Assembly: GCF_003201815.1 (NCBI RefSeq)
Contig: NZ_QJKB01000008.1
Span: forward strand, 62,001 to 126,000
Length of the DNA stretch: 64,000 bases
Origin: Undibacterium pigrum
Lineage (GTDB): Bacteria > Pseudomonadota > Gammaproteobacteria > Burkholderiales > Burkholderiaceae_D
Direction: 5' to 3'
Part shown: piece by piece, positions 55,828 through 64,000 of the stretch
Layout: the number at the start of each line of letters is the position of its first letter
Position numbering within the stretch: the first letter of the stretch is position 1
Notes under the pieces: model-generated
Seen by the model: the letters and a program-made list of their open reading frames with translations, nothing else
The model's database searches: none
Told to the model about the DNA's origin: nothing
Program-made: the position numbers and the translations under genes

Positions 55828-55902
55828 ATGAGTATCCTTGTTAGGCTAAGCAGCACAGAGGCTCATGGTTTTGATGATGGAGCCTGATGTAATCCATCAT
55901 AA

Positions 55903-55922
55903 TGTTTCCCAATGCGGAAATC
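55903..55922. promoter_or_regulatory. Probable LysR-type site 1 (TGTTTCC-N6-GGAAAT)
   Basis: An imperfect copy of the palindrome at 55945-55964, 42 bp (four helical turns) to its left, in the shared promoter region of the dioxygenase and regulator genes. Confidence 0.6.
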
Positions 55923-55944
55923 GATGGTGGTAAAGTAATTGTAT

Positions 55945-55964
55945 TGTTTCCAAAAGTGGAAACA
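55945..55964. promoter_or_regulatory. Probable LysR-type site 2 (TGTTTCC-N6-GGAAACA)
   Basis: A perfect 7-6-7 palindrome ending 18 bases before the LysR-family start, well placed for autoregulation and activation of the divergent dioxygenase gene. Confidence 0.7.
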
Positions 55965-55982
55965 TTGAATAAAAGGTAGATC

Positions 55983-56867
55983 ATGGACGAACTCGATATC
56001 AACGGTATCAGGGTGTTTCGCGAAATCGTTGAGTCTGGCAGTTTTACCGCAGCGGCTGATCGCCTGGGTATGGCTGCGCCCATGGTCAGCAAGCATATCG
56101 CCAGGCTGGAGCGCAAACTTGGGGCGCGGCTATTGAACCGCAGCAGCCGTAGCATGAGCCTGACCGAAGCAGGCAAGGACTTTTTTGCACAGGGCAGGCA
56201 GGCGCTTGATATCCTCGATGCTGCCGTTGCCTCTGTTGCTCAGGCAAGCGGGCCGCCGCGTGGCGAATTGAAAATCAGCGCACCCGTCTGGTGTGCCAAC
56301 CCTGGCTTTGCCAGATTGCTGGCAGATTTCCGGCAAGACTATCCAGAAATCAGGCTGGACCTGCATCTTGATAATCATATGGTTGATCTGGTGGCTGACG
56401 GTTTTGACCTGGCCTTGCGAGCTACGGATGAGCCTTCATCTGCCCTGATCGCCAGACGTTTGTGTCAGGTGAAATTTCATCTGGTGGCGACGCCTGCATT
56501 TGTGAAAAAACTGGACGCTGGCAAAAAAGACGAACCCGTCACTACGGCCATGATTTTGCCCAACTATGTGCAACTGGAGCGATTTCATTTACCCGTGCAA
56601 ACAGCATCTGCACCGCTGAAGCTGGATGCCATCATGAAGTGCGGTGACACTACGCTGAGTTATCACTGCGTGCTGGCTGACATGGGTGCTGCATTTTTAC
56701 CCGAGTGGCTGGTCGACGATGATCTGGCTTCAGGCCGTTTGCAACTGGTAGCCGGTAATGAACCTGGTTTTACCGGTAATCTGTATGCCGTCTACGCCAG
56801 CCGTCGCCAGATGCCGCCCAAGTTGCGCTGTTTTATCGATTTTTTGATATCCAGGCTGGGTGATTGA
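55983..56867 (+). CDS. LysR-family transcriptional regulator
   Basis: A 294-residue regulator. The winged HTH is at about residues 1-60 (FREIVESGSFTAAADRLGMA, then VSKHIARLERKLGARLLNRS), followed by the two-lobed effector domain (GELKISAPVWCANPGFARLL). AAAAGG stands before the ATG. It is divergent from the extradiol dioxygenase gene and presumably controls it. The effector is unknown, likely a catechol or DOPA-like compound. Confidence 0.94.
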   Translation: MDELDINGIRVFREIVESGSFTAAADRLGMAAPMVSKHIARLERKLGARLLNRSSRSMSLTEAGKDFFAQGRQALDILDAAVASVAQASGPPRGELKISAPVWCANPGFARLLADFRQDYPEIRLDLHLDNHMVDLVADGFDLALRATDEPSSALIARRLCQVKFHLVATPAFVKKLDAGKKDEPVTTAMILPNYVQLERFHLPVQTASAPLKLDAIMKCGDTTLSYHCVLADMGAAFLPEWLVDDDLASGRLQLVAGNEPGFTGNLYAVYASRRQMPPKLRCFIDFLISRLGD

Positions 56868-57016
56868 TCATGTTGACACTAAATTATGAAATACTTGTCA
56901 ACGGAATCATGTTGGTTCCGTTGATATCCATATAGGCAGTGACAGTACTGAATTACGCTGAACTACACTGAACTATACCGCTTGGATAAATGTTCAATTA
57001 TTGAGGGAGTATTCGC

Positions 57017-57487
57017 ATGTTGAAGAAAATTATATTTGGTCTGATGGCTTTGTTGGCTGCTACTGGTTTTGCATTTGCTGATGTTGATGTCAATAAGGGT
57101 GATCAGGCTGCACTGGATGGTATCAAGGGTATAGGCCCGGCAAAATCCAAGGCCATCATAGAAGAACGCACCAAGAATGGTGCCTTCAAGGATTGGGCTG
57201 ATTTTGAAAGCCGCGTCAAAGGTATAGGCGAAAAGAGTTCTGCCAAATTGTCTGCTGCTGGTTTGACGGTCAATGGCCAGGCGAAACCAGGCGCTGCAGC
57301 AAAACCGGCAGCAAGTGCAGCGAAAGCTGAAAAAGCAGAGAAAGCAGCACCAGCCGCCCCTGCCGCGTCAGCAGCATCGGCTGCATCAAAAGCTTCCGCT
57401 GCTTCTGCTGCCTCGGCCGCATCTGCAGCCTCCAAGGCTTCAGCAGCATCTGCCGCCTCCGCAGCTTCCAAGGCCAGTGCCAAGTAA
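57017..57487 (+). CDS. ComEA-like helix-hairpin-helix protein with Ala/Ser/Lys tail
   Basis: A 156-residue exported protein. A signal peptide (IIFGLMALLAATGFAFA) is followed by a helix-hairpin-helix DNA-binding domain (about 25-85; NKGDQAALDGIKGIGPAKSK and FESRVKGIGEKSSAKLSAAG). The last 70 residues are a low-complexity tail built from Ala-Ala-Ser and Ala-Ser-Lys units. ComEA binds incoming DNA in the periplasm during transformation. The tail resembles the Lys/Ala-rich ends of histone-like proteins and could add DNA or wall binding. Confidence 0.88.
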   Translation: MLKKIIFGLMALLAATGFAFADVDVNKGDQAALDGIKGIGPAKSKAIIEERTKNGAFKDWADFESRVKGIGEKSSAKLSAAGLTVNGQAKPGAAAKPAASAAKAEKAEKAAPAAPAASAASAASKASAASAASAASAASKASAASAASAASKASAK

Positions 57488-57574
57488 ATAGAATCTGCAA
57501 GATGATCTGCTGACTTATTTACATACGAAGTTGCCAACTTAGTTGCTAATGTAGTTGTTCAAGCTGGCAGATGC

Positions 57575-57605
57575 AAAAACCCCAGGGGTGACCCTGGGGT
57601 TTTTT
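57575..57605 (+). terminator. Strong intrinsic terminator after the ComEA-like gene
   Basis: The stem AAAAACCCCAGGG / CCCTGGGGTTTTTT lies about 90 bases beyond the stop. The rest of the 320-base interval before cysM holds no gene I can support. Confidence 0.9.
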
Positions 57606-57808
57606 ATTAGCTTATTCAAATTCTGTATAAACCTGTGTGAGATATCAAATATCATGGTACAGCCCTTGATTTGTCTGGGTTTGCCAGGGTAACAGGGTAT
57701 TTTTGCATCATCAAAGCGCCCTTCTGCGCTCAGGCAGGAAGCTTATGCGGCAAGCGTCTAAGGGTAACTGCGTTTAGAATAAGAGTTTGTATTTTTCAGC
57801 TGCATACC

Positions 57809-58711
57809 ATGACCTATCTGACCATTGAAGACACCATAGGCAATACGCCGCTCGTTAGATTGCAGCGCATACCTGGCGCTGAAAATCAGCGACGCAATAA
57901 TGTCATCCTCGGTAAGCTGGAGGGAAATAATCCTGCTGGCTCAGTCAAGGACAGGCCAGCCTTGTCCATGATCAAAAGGGCAGAAGAACGTGGCCAGATC
58001 AAACCTGGCGATACCCTGATAGAAGCAACCAGTGGCAATACTGGCATAGCTCTGGCCATGGCTGCGGCCATGCGCGGCTACAAGATGATTTTGCTGATGC
58101 CAGAAAATCTCAGCATAGAACGCCGTCAAAGCATGGCTGCCTATGGCGCACAGATCATGCTCACGCCCAAGACTGGCGGCATGGAATATGCGCGTGATCT
58201 GGCTGAGCAAATGCAGAAAGAAGGGCGCGGCGTGATCCTCGATCAATTCGCTAACCCCGATAATCCGCTGGCACATTATGAAGGCACAGGGCCGGAAATC
58301 TGGCGCGATACCAAGGGCAAGATCACCCATTTCATCAGTGCCATGGGCACTACAGGTACTATCATGGGCGTCTCTGCTTACCTGAAAGAGCAAAACCCGC
58401 AGATACACATCATTGGTGCTCAGCCTGAAGAAGGCTCGCAAATTCCTGGCATACGCAAATGGCCAGAAGCCTATATGCCCAGGATTTATGATAAGGCCAG
58501 GGTTGATCAGGTGGAGTCTGTGACCCAGGCTGATGCCGAACACATGGCGCGCAGGCTGGCAGTGGAAGAGGGGATATTCTGTGGTATTTCTGCCGCAGGC
58601 GCTTGCGAAATAGCCTTGCGGGTGGCCCAAACCGTGGAAAACGCTACTATCGTTTTCATCGTTTGTGACCGCGGTGACCGTTATTTGTCGACAGGTGTAT
58701 TTCCCGCCTGA
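57809..58711 (+). CDS. cysM: O-acetylserine sulfhydrylase B (cysteine synthase)
   Basis: A 300-residue PLP enzyme forming cysteine from O-acetylserine. IEDTIGNTPLVRLQRIPG starts the fold, the PLP Lys is in GNNPAGSVKDRPAL, EATSGNTGIALAMAAAMRG binds substrate and SAMGTTGTIMGVSAYLKE binds phosphate. The residues around SVKDRPA fit CysM rather than CysK. ATG 57809 is chosen by family fit; an earlier ATG at 57671 is unlikely. A bidirectional terminator follows. Confidence 0.95.
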   Translation: MTYLTIEDTIGNTPLVRLQRIPGAENQRRNNVILGKLEGNNPAGSVKDRPALSMIKRAEERGQIKPGDTLIEATSGNTGIALAMAAAMRGYKMILLMPENLSIERRQSMAAYGAQIMLTPKTGGMEYARDLAEQMQKEGRGVILDQFANPDNPLAHYEGTGPEIWRDTKGKITHFISAMGTTGTIMGVSAYLKEQNPQIHIIGAQPEEGSQIPGIRKWPEAYMPRIYDKARVDQVESVTQADAEHMARRLAVEEGIFCGISAAGACEIALRVAQTVENATIVFIVCDRGDRYLSTGVFPA

Positions 58712-58870
58712 TTATCGATGCCAGGATTTTAAATCGGCTATCACCTGATGGGCGCATGCTTTGCGCTCATTATTCGCGCTCATTATCTACATAAAAACAT
58801 AGTTTGCAGGAAAAGACAGTTTGCTACATCAAGCTGTCACAAATCACGTGCAAAATAAAACAAAGACGAA

Positions 58871-58914
58871 AAAAAATACCGAAATCACGCTTGTGGCGCG
58901 TTTTCGGTATTTTT
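58871..58914. terminator. Bidirectional terminator between cysM and the HTH gene
   Basis: AAAAATACCGAAA pairs with TTTCGGTATTTTT with a short internal CGC/GCG stem. A-run left and T-run right serve both convergent genes. Confidence 0.88.
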
Positions 58915-58982
58915 CAATAAAGCAGTCTTCCTGAAAAATCCGAAGATTTAACAGGCAGCGACTACCTATCAAATAAAAAGAC

Positions 58983-59282
58983 TTATGCTGCGTCTTTTGG
59001 TTTGAATTGTTTGTCGCTGATGCGGAACTTCGCACGACGGTCGCCCATCAATTCGCGCAGTTCTTTGATGCTGACATCGCTGATTTCATGCATGCGGATC
59101 AGCAGTGATGCGCCGACCGGCAGGCGACGATGCCTGATTTTACTGATTACTGGTGGTGCCACTTCCAATGCTCTGGAGAGTGCTGCATCGTTTTTCAAAT
59201 GCAATTGCTTGATCAGAGTATCCAACAGATTGTTTGGATCATAGTCGATTTCATCGGATTCAAGCTGGGTCAAATTTGCCAT
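58983..59282 (-). CDS. Small Cro/YdaS-like HTH protein
   Basis: A 99-residue protein. The segment NDAALSRALEVAPPVISKIR is a helix-turn-helix of the Cro/CI type, followed by a dimer-like helix (LLIRMHEISDVSIKELRELM) and a basic tail (KFRISDKQFKPKDAA). Similar proteins occur in many Burkholderiales outside phages. GAGG stands before the ATG. Targets are unknown; an inverted repeat upstream (59411-59446) could be its own site. Confidence 0.82.
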   Translation of the reverse strand: MANLTQLESDEIDYDPNNLLDTLIKQLHLKNDAALSRALEVAPPVISKIRHRRLPVGASLLIRMHEISDVSIKELRELMGDRRAKFRISDKQFKPKDAA

Positions 59283-59410
59283 AATTACCTCGCTGTGTAG
59301 TTTATTGACGCTTAATTAGTTGCTTCAATAAAAAATTAATCAAACGGTAATATTGTATCTTTAAAATATAATTTGCTTGTCAGAAAAATAGCAAACCATT
59401 GTTAAATCTC

Positions 59411-59446
59411 TTGACACTTTGCTTAGTTAAGAAGTAAATGTGTCAA
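59411..59446 (-). promoter_or_regulatory. Inverted repeat in the HTH gene promoter region
   Basis: TTGACAC (59411-59417) and GTGTCAA (59440-59446) are perfect inverted repeats 22 bases apart, about 130 bases before the HTH gene. Each also reads as a -35 box on one strand. The rest of 59283-59617 is AT-rich without a gene. Confidence 0.4.
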
Positions 59447-59617
59447 CTAGATAACAACACTTTAGTTTAGAAAATACTGAATGGCAATGTTTATTCCAGT
59501 AATTAGTTACTAGAATAACATAAATTAACAATTTTATTTGGTTTATTAAAATCTGTTAAATTGCCAGCTTCTTCTCCCATCACTCTGTGATGCGCCGCTA
59601 AACGCATTAAGTGAGAA

Positions 59618-60745
59618 TTATTTTTGTCTGGCCGCAGCGATGACACGGCCAAGATCATAGACCGACATTGCATAAAAATAACTGCGGTTATACAAGGTAA
59701 TGGCGTAAAAATTTTCTGTTGCAAGCCAGTATTCTGTTGCGTCATTGCCATTTTGCAGATCAACAAGTCCGTATTGAATAGTTGTTGGCGCTTCGACACT
59801 GGCTGTTGTCGCGATGGCTTTTAAATCCTGCAACTGATAGCTAGCCAGCAAACCTTTCCCCAGGGCAGTGTTGAGTTGCTCACTTTTCTCTGCAACCACC
59901 AGCGTGGCGGGGAAGGCAACCGGCAAAGCGCGCTTCCAGCCATGCATGGACAGATAGTGGGCAACACTGCCAATGGCATCGACAGGTGAATCCGTCAGAT
60001 TGATTTTGCCATCGCCATCAAAGTCGACGGCATATTTTCTGATGCTGCCGGGCATGAATTGCGGCCAGCCTATGGCACCTGCGTAAGAGCCTTTGAAGAC
60101 AAAGGGATCAAGTGAAGACTCCCTGGCCATCAGCAACATATTTTCCAGTTCGCCACGGAAAAATTGCATGCGGGCATCGCGGGTGGGCGTATCCGGATAA
60201 TCAAATGCCAGCGTGGTCAAGACATCCATAACGCGAAAGCCGCCAGTCTGTTTGCCAAAGATGGTTTCGACACCGATCAGGCCAACAATGATTTCTGGTG
60301 GCACACCATATTCACGCTCGGCTTTTGCCAGCGCATCTGCATATTTATCCCAGAAGGCGACTCCTGCCTCGATGCGATAAGGTTCAACGAAGCGGGCGCG
60401 GTAGGCTTTCCAGTTCTTTGGTTTGCCCGGTGGAGCCGGACGCATCAACTGTCTGGCAGTTTCTATATATTTGACTTGCTTGAAGGTGGCTTTCAATTCT
60501 GCTTCAGTAAAGCCGTGTTTGCTGACCATGCTGTCGATGAAACTGGATACTTCTTTCCATTGCTGGAAATGGCTTTCATCTTTTTTAGCTACCGGCGCGG
60601 CACTATGGGCAGCTTTCTTAACTTGTTTCTTAGTGCTGGCACTGGCCTCACCTGCAGTGACGAGGGCCGTTGCAATGAAGAGAGAACAGATGCAATTTTT
60701 CAGAGTGCCAAACTTGCTTATTACTGGTGTGGTGTAAGAGATCAA
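59618..60745 (-). CDS. mltB: Membrane-bound lytic murein transglycosylase B
   Basis: An enzyme of up to 375 residues cleaving peptidoglycan to 1,6-anhydro products. The catalytic Glu lies in PPEIIVGLIGVETIFGKQTG; YAGAIGWPQFMPGSIRKYAV and DAIGSVAHYLSMHGWKRAL are MltB-specific. The N terminus has a hydrophobic signal-like run (NCICSLFIATALVTAG) and then a Lys/Ala stretch. The open frame starts at TTG 60745 with no clear ribosome site, so the start is uncertain. It acts in the periplasm. Confidence 0.93.
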   Translation of the reverse strand: MISYTTPVISKFGTLKNCICSLFIATALVTAGEASASTKKQVKKAAHSAAPVAKKDESHFQQWKEVSSFIDSMVSKHGFTEAELKATFKQVKYIETARQLMRPAPPGKPKNWKAYRARFVEPYRIEAGVAFWDKYADALAKAEREYGVPPEIIVGLIGVETIFGKQTGGFRVMDVLTTLAFDYPDTPTRDARMQFFRGELENMLLMARESSLDPFVFKGSYAGAIGWPQFMPGSIRKYAVDFDGDGKINLTDSPVDAIGSVAHYLSMHGWKRALPVAFPATLVVAEKSEQLNTALGKGLLASYQLQDLKAIATTASVEAPTTIQYGLVDLQNGNDATEYWLATENFYAITLYNRSYFYAMSVYDLGRVIAAARQK

Positions 60746-60761
60746 AATACGTCAATAAAAA

Positions 60762-62774
60762 TTAGCGGCATGCTGCCAGCAAGGTTTTTAAACGCCGGAT
60801 CAAGTTGCTTTCCGGACCTGGGTCTTTGCCATAGCGTGCGCTTGTATACAAATTCAGAAAACGCTCAGCGTTTTCAAAGTCGCTGGCAGGAAGGCTGGTG
60901 CGCAATCTATTCAGATAGTCTATTGGCCCCTCATGCAAAGCGCGTGCTGCGGTCTTTTTTTCCATCTTGCGACAGAAAGAAAAGTATACCTTATCAAGCG
61001 CAGTAACATGAGGCTGGTTACGCATCAAAGGCAAGGCCATTAAACCCAGCACCAGACTGGCGATGGCAAAAAACAGCAGGCTGATCTGGGTCCAGTCTAT
61101 GTGTTGAAAGCCCAGAGAGTTGAGCAGGCTGATCTGCCTGCTTTGATTGTAGTTCAGTACCCACTGATTCCATGAGTTATTCGCGGCACTCCACTGCATG
61201 CGTATCTGGTTGAAAAAGGAAATCCCGGCAGGACTGAGGTTCATCAAACCCGCCAGGCCTTGTCGTTGCACCGCATAATTGAGCGATTGCTGTACCCGCT
61301 CAGGAGCAACAGCGGCAGTTGGATCTACCCGCAGCCAGCCTTTGCCTTCGAGCCAGACTTCGGCCCAGGCATGTGCAGCGGATTGACGGATTTCCAGGAA
61401 ACCATCAACAGAATTGACTTCTCCACCCTGATAGCCAGCCACTACACGTGCTGGTATACCACTTGCCCGCATCAACAACACAAAGGCGCTGGCATAGTGC
61501 TCGCAAAATCCAGCCTTGGTATCAAATAAAAATTCATCTGCACTATTTTTTCCTAGCAGTGGCGCATCCAGCGTGTAGGTATAGCCCTGGCTGTTGAAGT
61601 ATTTGAGCACGGCCGAAATAAGTTGCATATCATCATGATATTGCTGCCGCAGACTGGCCGCGAAAGCTGCAGTGCGTGGGTTATAGCCCACGGGCAGGTA
61701 AAGTGCATGTATCTGTTTTTCGCGGTTGCTATCGGCTTCCAGTTGATAGCGAGGGTATGAGCTTATCGTGTATTTAATTCTCTCTTGTGTACTTTGCTCA
61801 CGCCGGGTTTCCATTTGCCGGTTAGTCACGATATTGGCCTCTGCACTGCCTTCTATTTCTGCTTTGCCAGCAGGCATGTCCAGTGCGAACAACCAGTTTT
61901 GGCCATTTGCTTCCAGTGTTATTTCTTGTCGTATGGGCTTGCCTGCATAGTTAATCCAGCTGGGTTCCCCATCTTTTTTGTAGAGAGATCTCCTGTCTTC
62001 GTGTGACCAGTTGCGGCCATCAAATTTGTCCATGACGATGCCACGCCAGTAAAGCAAGGCTTTAGGTGGTACTGCCTGATCGAATTTGACACGAAAGGCG
62101 ATTTCTTCGGATTGTGCCAGCTCACTGATATTGCCTGGCGACATGGAATTCGATAAACCGCTGCGTGCTGATTGTGCATCTCCTGGCAAACCCCATAACG
62201 GTCCCTGTATGCGCGGGAAGAGCACAAAAGCAATAACAGTGAGCGGAATCGCCAACCCCAGTATGGTGGCGCCAAACTTGAGCCTTTGTTTTAATGGCGG
62301 CACCACACCGGTATAGTGGAAAGATAACTGTGCCGTCAGCAATAAGCACAAGCCTGTCATGGTAAGTAGGGCTGCCAATATGGTTTGCTGGTAAAAGAAA
62401 CTCGTTAGCAAGATAAAGAAGCCAAGGAAGATGACCACGAATAAATCGCGCTTTGCATGCATCTCCAGCAGTTTGCAAGTCAACAGCAAGACCAGCATGG
62501 TAACGCCAGCTTCGCGTCCCAAAAAAGTTCTGTACGTCAGGTAGACGCATGCCATCATCAGGAAAGCTACAGGCAACAATAACTTTGCAGGCGGGAGGCG
62601 GCGGCCACTCAAGGTTAGCCAGCCGCGCCAGGTAAGTAGCAAGGCACAGCATGCATTCACCCACCAGGTCACATGGTCGGCATGTGGCAAGAGGACGAAG
62701 GCGCAGGCGAAGATCAGTAAAAGGGTATCAGACTTGTCACGAGACAGGATGGTACGGAATAGGGGAGTCTTCAT
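60762..62774 (-). CDS. Transglutaminase-like membrane protein (TgpA/DUF3488)
   Basis: A 670-residue inner-membrane protein. The first 200 residues hold about six membrane helices; the periplasmic transglutaminase-like domain has catalytic Cys in DTKAGFCEHYASAFVLLMRA, His in SAAHAWAEVW and Asp in RVDPTAAV. A further helix near residue 560 and a C-terminal DUF4129-like domain follow. Substrate is unknown. It starts four bases after the DUF58 gene ends, as the third gene of a MoxR-DUF58-TgpA operon. Confidence 0.93.
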   Translation of the reverse strand: MKTPLFRTILSRDKSDTLLLIFACAFVLLPHADHVTWWVNACCALLLTWRGWLTLSGRRLPPAKLLLPVAFLMMACVYLTYRTFLGREAGVTMLVLLLTCKLLEMHAKRDLFVVIFLGFFILLTSFFYQQTILAALLTMTGLCLLLTAQLSFHYTGVVPPLKQRLKFGATILGLAIPLTVIAFVLFPRIQGPLWGLPGDAQSARSGLSNSMSPGNISELAQSEEIAFRVKFDQAVPPKALLYWRGIVMDKFDGRNWSHEDRRSLYKKDGEPSWINYAGKPIRQEITLEANGQNWLFALDMPAGKAEIEGSAEANIVTNRQMETRREQSTQERIKYTISSYPRYQLEADSNREKQIHALYLPVGYNPRTAAFAASLRQQYHDDMQLISAVLKYFNSQGYTYTLDAPLLGKNSADEFLFDTKAGFCEHYASAFVLLMRASGIPARVVAGYQGGEVNSVDGFLEIRQSAAHAWAEVWLEGKGWLRVDPTAAVAPERVQQSLNYAVQRQGLAGLMNLSPAGISFFNQIRMQWSAANNSWNQWVLNYNQSRQISLLNSLGFQHIDWTQISLLFFAIASLVLGLMALPLMRNQPHVTALDKVYFSFCRKMEKKTAARALHEGPIDYLNRLRTSLPASDFENAERFLNLYTSARYGKDPGPESNLIRRLKTLLAACR

Positions 62775-62778
62775 GTGC

Positions 62779-63753
62779 TCACCTGTCGTAAAGCGCTAAT
62801 GCACGCAGGCAGGCATTGCAATGCTCGGGCCCATTTGCTGGTGGATATGTAGTGTGACCCAGACGGAAGCCAAACATCAGATCGCGCTGGTCTGCTTCCA
62901 GTACCCAACTGGTCATACGTGAAAGTTTTAACTCTGTATCCATGTTGCCTGGCAGCGCAGAAAAATCGAGCATGACATCACTACCAGAACCACCGGCAAA
63001 TTGCTTGGTCACCAATTGACCTCCAAGCGCAGTATCGACTTTGGCAATCTGCTTCCATGCCAGATGTTTCATGGAGTCTCCTGCCTGATAGGCGCGCACG
63101 CCGGCAAAATCTTCATCACCGGCGTGTCCCTGCACCTCGGTTTTTTTACCCTGACCTGACATTGGCAAAGGTGGCGCATTGGTTTCTGGCTGGGGGTAGA
63201 CCAGCGCATGGGAGTCCGCCAGCCAGGTACTCCAGGCGCGCAGTAAACCCAGTGGATAACTGGTCTGCAAGCGTATCCTGGGAATGGCCTGTAATCCTCG
63301 GCTGATCGTGGGATAGCTGAGTTGTACTGCAACCCGGCTGTCAGCACCGATATCGACAAATTTTTCTGGATGACCCTTGTCGGCAAAACCTACACTGATG
63401 GCGTAACGCGGGTGCATGCGCCGGTTGATCAGGTAGACCGTGAACTCGGTTTCTTCACCGGCAAAAACGGCCCTGGCTGGTCCGGCCAATAAATGGAGAT
63501 AGGCCAGATTGCGAAAGGCATAAAACACATTGACCATGGCCACGCCTCCCAGCACATAAGTCAGGCCAAAACCAAGATTGAGGCTGTAGTTGGTCGCCCC
63601 CAAAAACATCAGCAATAACAGGACCACAAATACCAGGCCAGGTTTGCTGGGCAGGGTGAATACCCTTCGCTGGCTCAGAAAGACTTCGCCGCTTTCTGGT
63701 TTATGTTCCAGAAAAACGATCTTGCGCAGCTTTTGTTTAATCGATGTGAACAT
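62779..63753 (-). CDS. DUF58 family protein
   Basis: A 324-residue protein with two membrane helices (about 35-80; PGLVFVVLLLLMFLGATNYS) and a C-terminal DUF58/vWA-like domain with DEDFAGVRAYQAGDSMKHLAWKQIAK, the family signature. These proteins are partners of MoxR ATPases and transglutaminases. It lies 33 bases from the MoxR stop and runs directly into tgpA. Confidence 0.92.
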   Translation of the reverse strand: MFTSIKQKLRKIVFLEHKPESGEVFLSQRRVFTLPSKPGLVFVVLLLLMFLGATNYSLNLGFGLTYVLGGVAMVNVFYAFRNLAYLHLLAGPARAVFAGEETEFTVYLINRRMHPRYAISVGFADKGHPEKFVDIGADSRVAVQLSYPTISRGLQAIPRIRLQTSYPLGLLRAWSTWLADSHALVYPQPETNAPPLPMSGQGKKTEVQGHAGDEDFAGVRAYQAGDSMKHLAWKQIAKVDTALGGQLVTKQFAGGSGSDVMLDFSALPGNMDTELKLSRMTSWVLEADQRDLMFGFRLGHTTYPPANGPEHCNACLRALALYDR

Positions 63754-63786
63754 GCCGTTAAATATTGTATTTTTTTGCAGGCAAGA

Positions 63787-64000
63787 TCAGACACTGACAC
63801 GCTTCATCAGTTGCGCCAGTAATTCACTACTGGCACTGACTTTGCCTGTCATGGATTTTAATGGACGCAGCCTGTGAGCAATGACCGGGATCAGGACTGC
63901 CTGTACGTCTTCTGGCAAGACATGATCACGACCCTCCATTGCAGCCCACGCACGTGCGGCCTGCAAGAGCGCGATAGAGGCACGCGGACTCATGCCTTCG
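63787..64000 (-). CDS. MoxR-family AAA ATPase (C-terminal part)
   Basis: Only the last 70 or so codons are inside the window; the gene continues past base 64000. The visible [20 protein letters not shown] and [20 protein letters not shown] are the standard C-terminal lid of MoxR ATPases. It is the first gene of the MoxR-DUF58-TgpA operon and probably acts as a chaperone for metal or complex assembly. Confidence 0.92.
   Translation of the reverse strand, partial: EGMSPRASIALLQAARAWAAMEGRDHVLPEDVQAVLIPVIAHRLRPLKSMTGKVSASSELLAQLMKRVSV

Noticed and set aside
57360..57480. Repeated GCAGCATCTGC-type DNA considered as CRISPR or tandem-repeat locus
   Set aside because: It encodes the Ala/Ser/Lys tail of the ComEA-like protein in frame.
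60164..61006. 280-codon open frame opposite mltB and the transglutaminase gene
   Set aside because: Covers the ends of two well-supported genes; composition and lack of motifs suggest chance.

Overview
The window reads as a chromosomal segment of a Burkholderiales betaproteobacterium, most likely Oxalobacteraceae (Undibacterium-like; genus is inference). The clearest indicator is the order gyrA-serC-pheA-tyrA-aroA-cmk-rpsA-ihfB-lapA-lapB-ugd-rfaE, together with ubiG-gph next to a tmRNA gene and an OmpA-type protein with a Pro-rich linker instead of a barrel. No CRISPR array, tRNA, rRNA, transposase or integrase was seen.

Region 1 (1-10132) is the most interesting accessory locus. Five genes coupled by stop/start overlaps or short gaps encode an unrecognised protein, a divergent PLP enzyme, a luciferase-like flavin monooxygenase, a fatty acyl-AMP ligase and an acyl carrier protein. 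They are followed by an ABC exporter with a C-terminal cyclic-nucleotide-binding-type domain, a convergent STAS protein, a 77-residue peptide resembling nitrile-hydratase-type (NHLP) leaders, and a divergent pair of Sfp-type phosphopantetheinyl transferase and type II thioesterase. No ketosynthase or NRPS module is present, so a fatty acid is probably loaded on the carrier, modified and exported rather than extended. The operon probably starts upstream of the window.

Region 2 (10544-14440) holds a two-gene split version of VioB (ferritin-like half first, N-terminal half second), preceded by a 17-codon leader ORF, then an AT-richer orphan membrane protein. Region 3 (14522-23112) has a TonB-dependent receptor divergent from a LacI regulator with twin operators, a PepSY membrane protein, and a second TonB receptor whose transcript probably starts at a Fur box near 23100. 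Region 4 (23322-28901) is an alpha-glucoside phosphorolysis operon (GH65 phosphorylase, beta-phosphoglucomutase, MFS transporter, LacI regulator) with two palindromic operators at the promoter.

Region 5 (29161-35928) is mixed: a lipoprotein, a large di-haem c-type cytochrome, small orphans and an AT-rich stretch with a lipoprotein and a membrane-anchored HNH nuclease. It ends at ssrA (tmRNA), whose 3' end is repeated 259 bp away among dense hairpins, suggesting an old integration site. Region 6 (36332-58711) is mostly core: gph, ubiG, two OmpA-family genes, gyrA, the Ser/Phe/Tyr/shikimate genes, rpsA, ihfB, lapAB, ugd and rfaE, then a secreted PLD-family nuclease, an extradiol dioxygenase divergent from a LysR regulator (with two palindromic sites), a ComEA-like protein with an Ala/Ser/Lys tail, and cysM. 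Region 7 (58983-64000) holds a small HTH protein, mltB and a MoxR-DUF58-transglutaminase operon cut by the window edge.

All family assignments are from reading motifs, without database searches.
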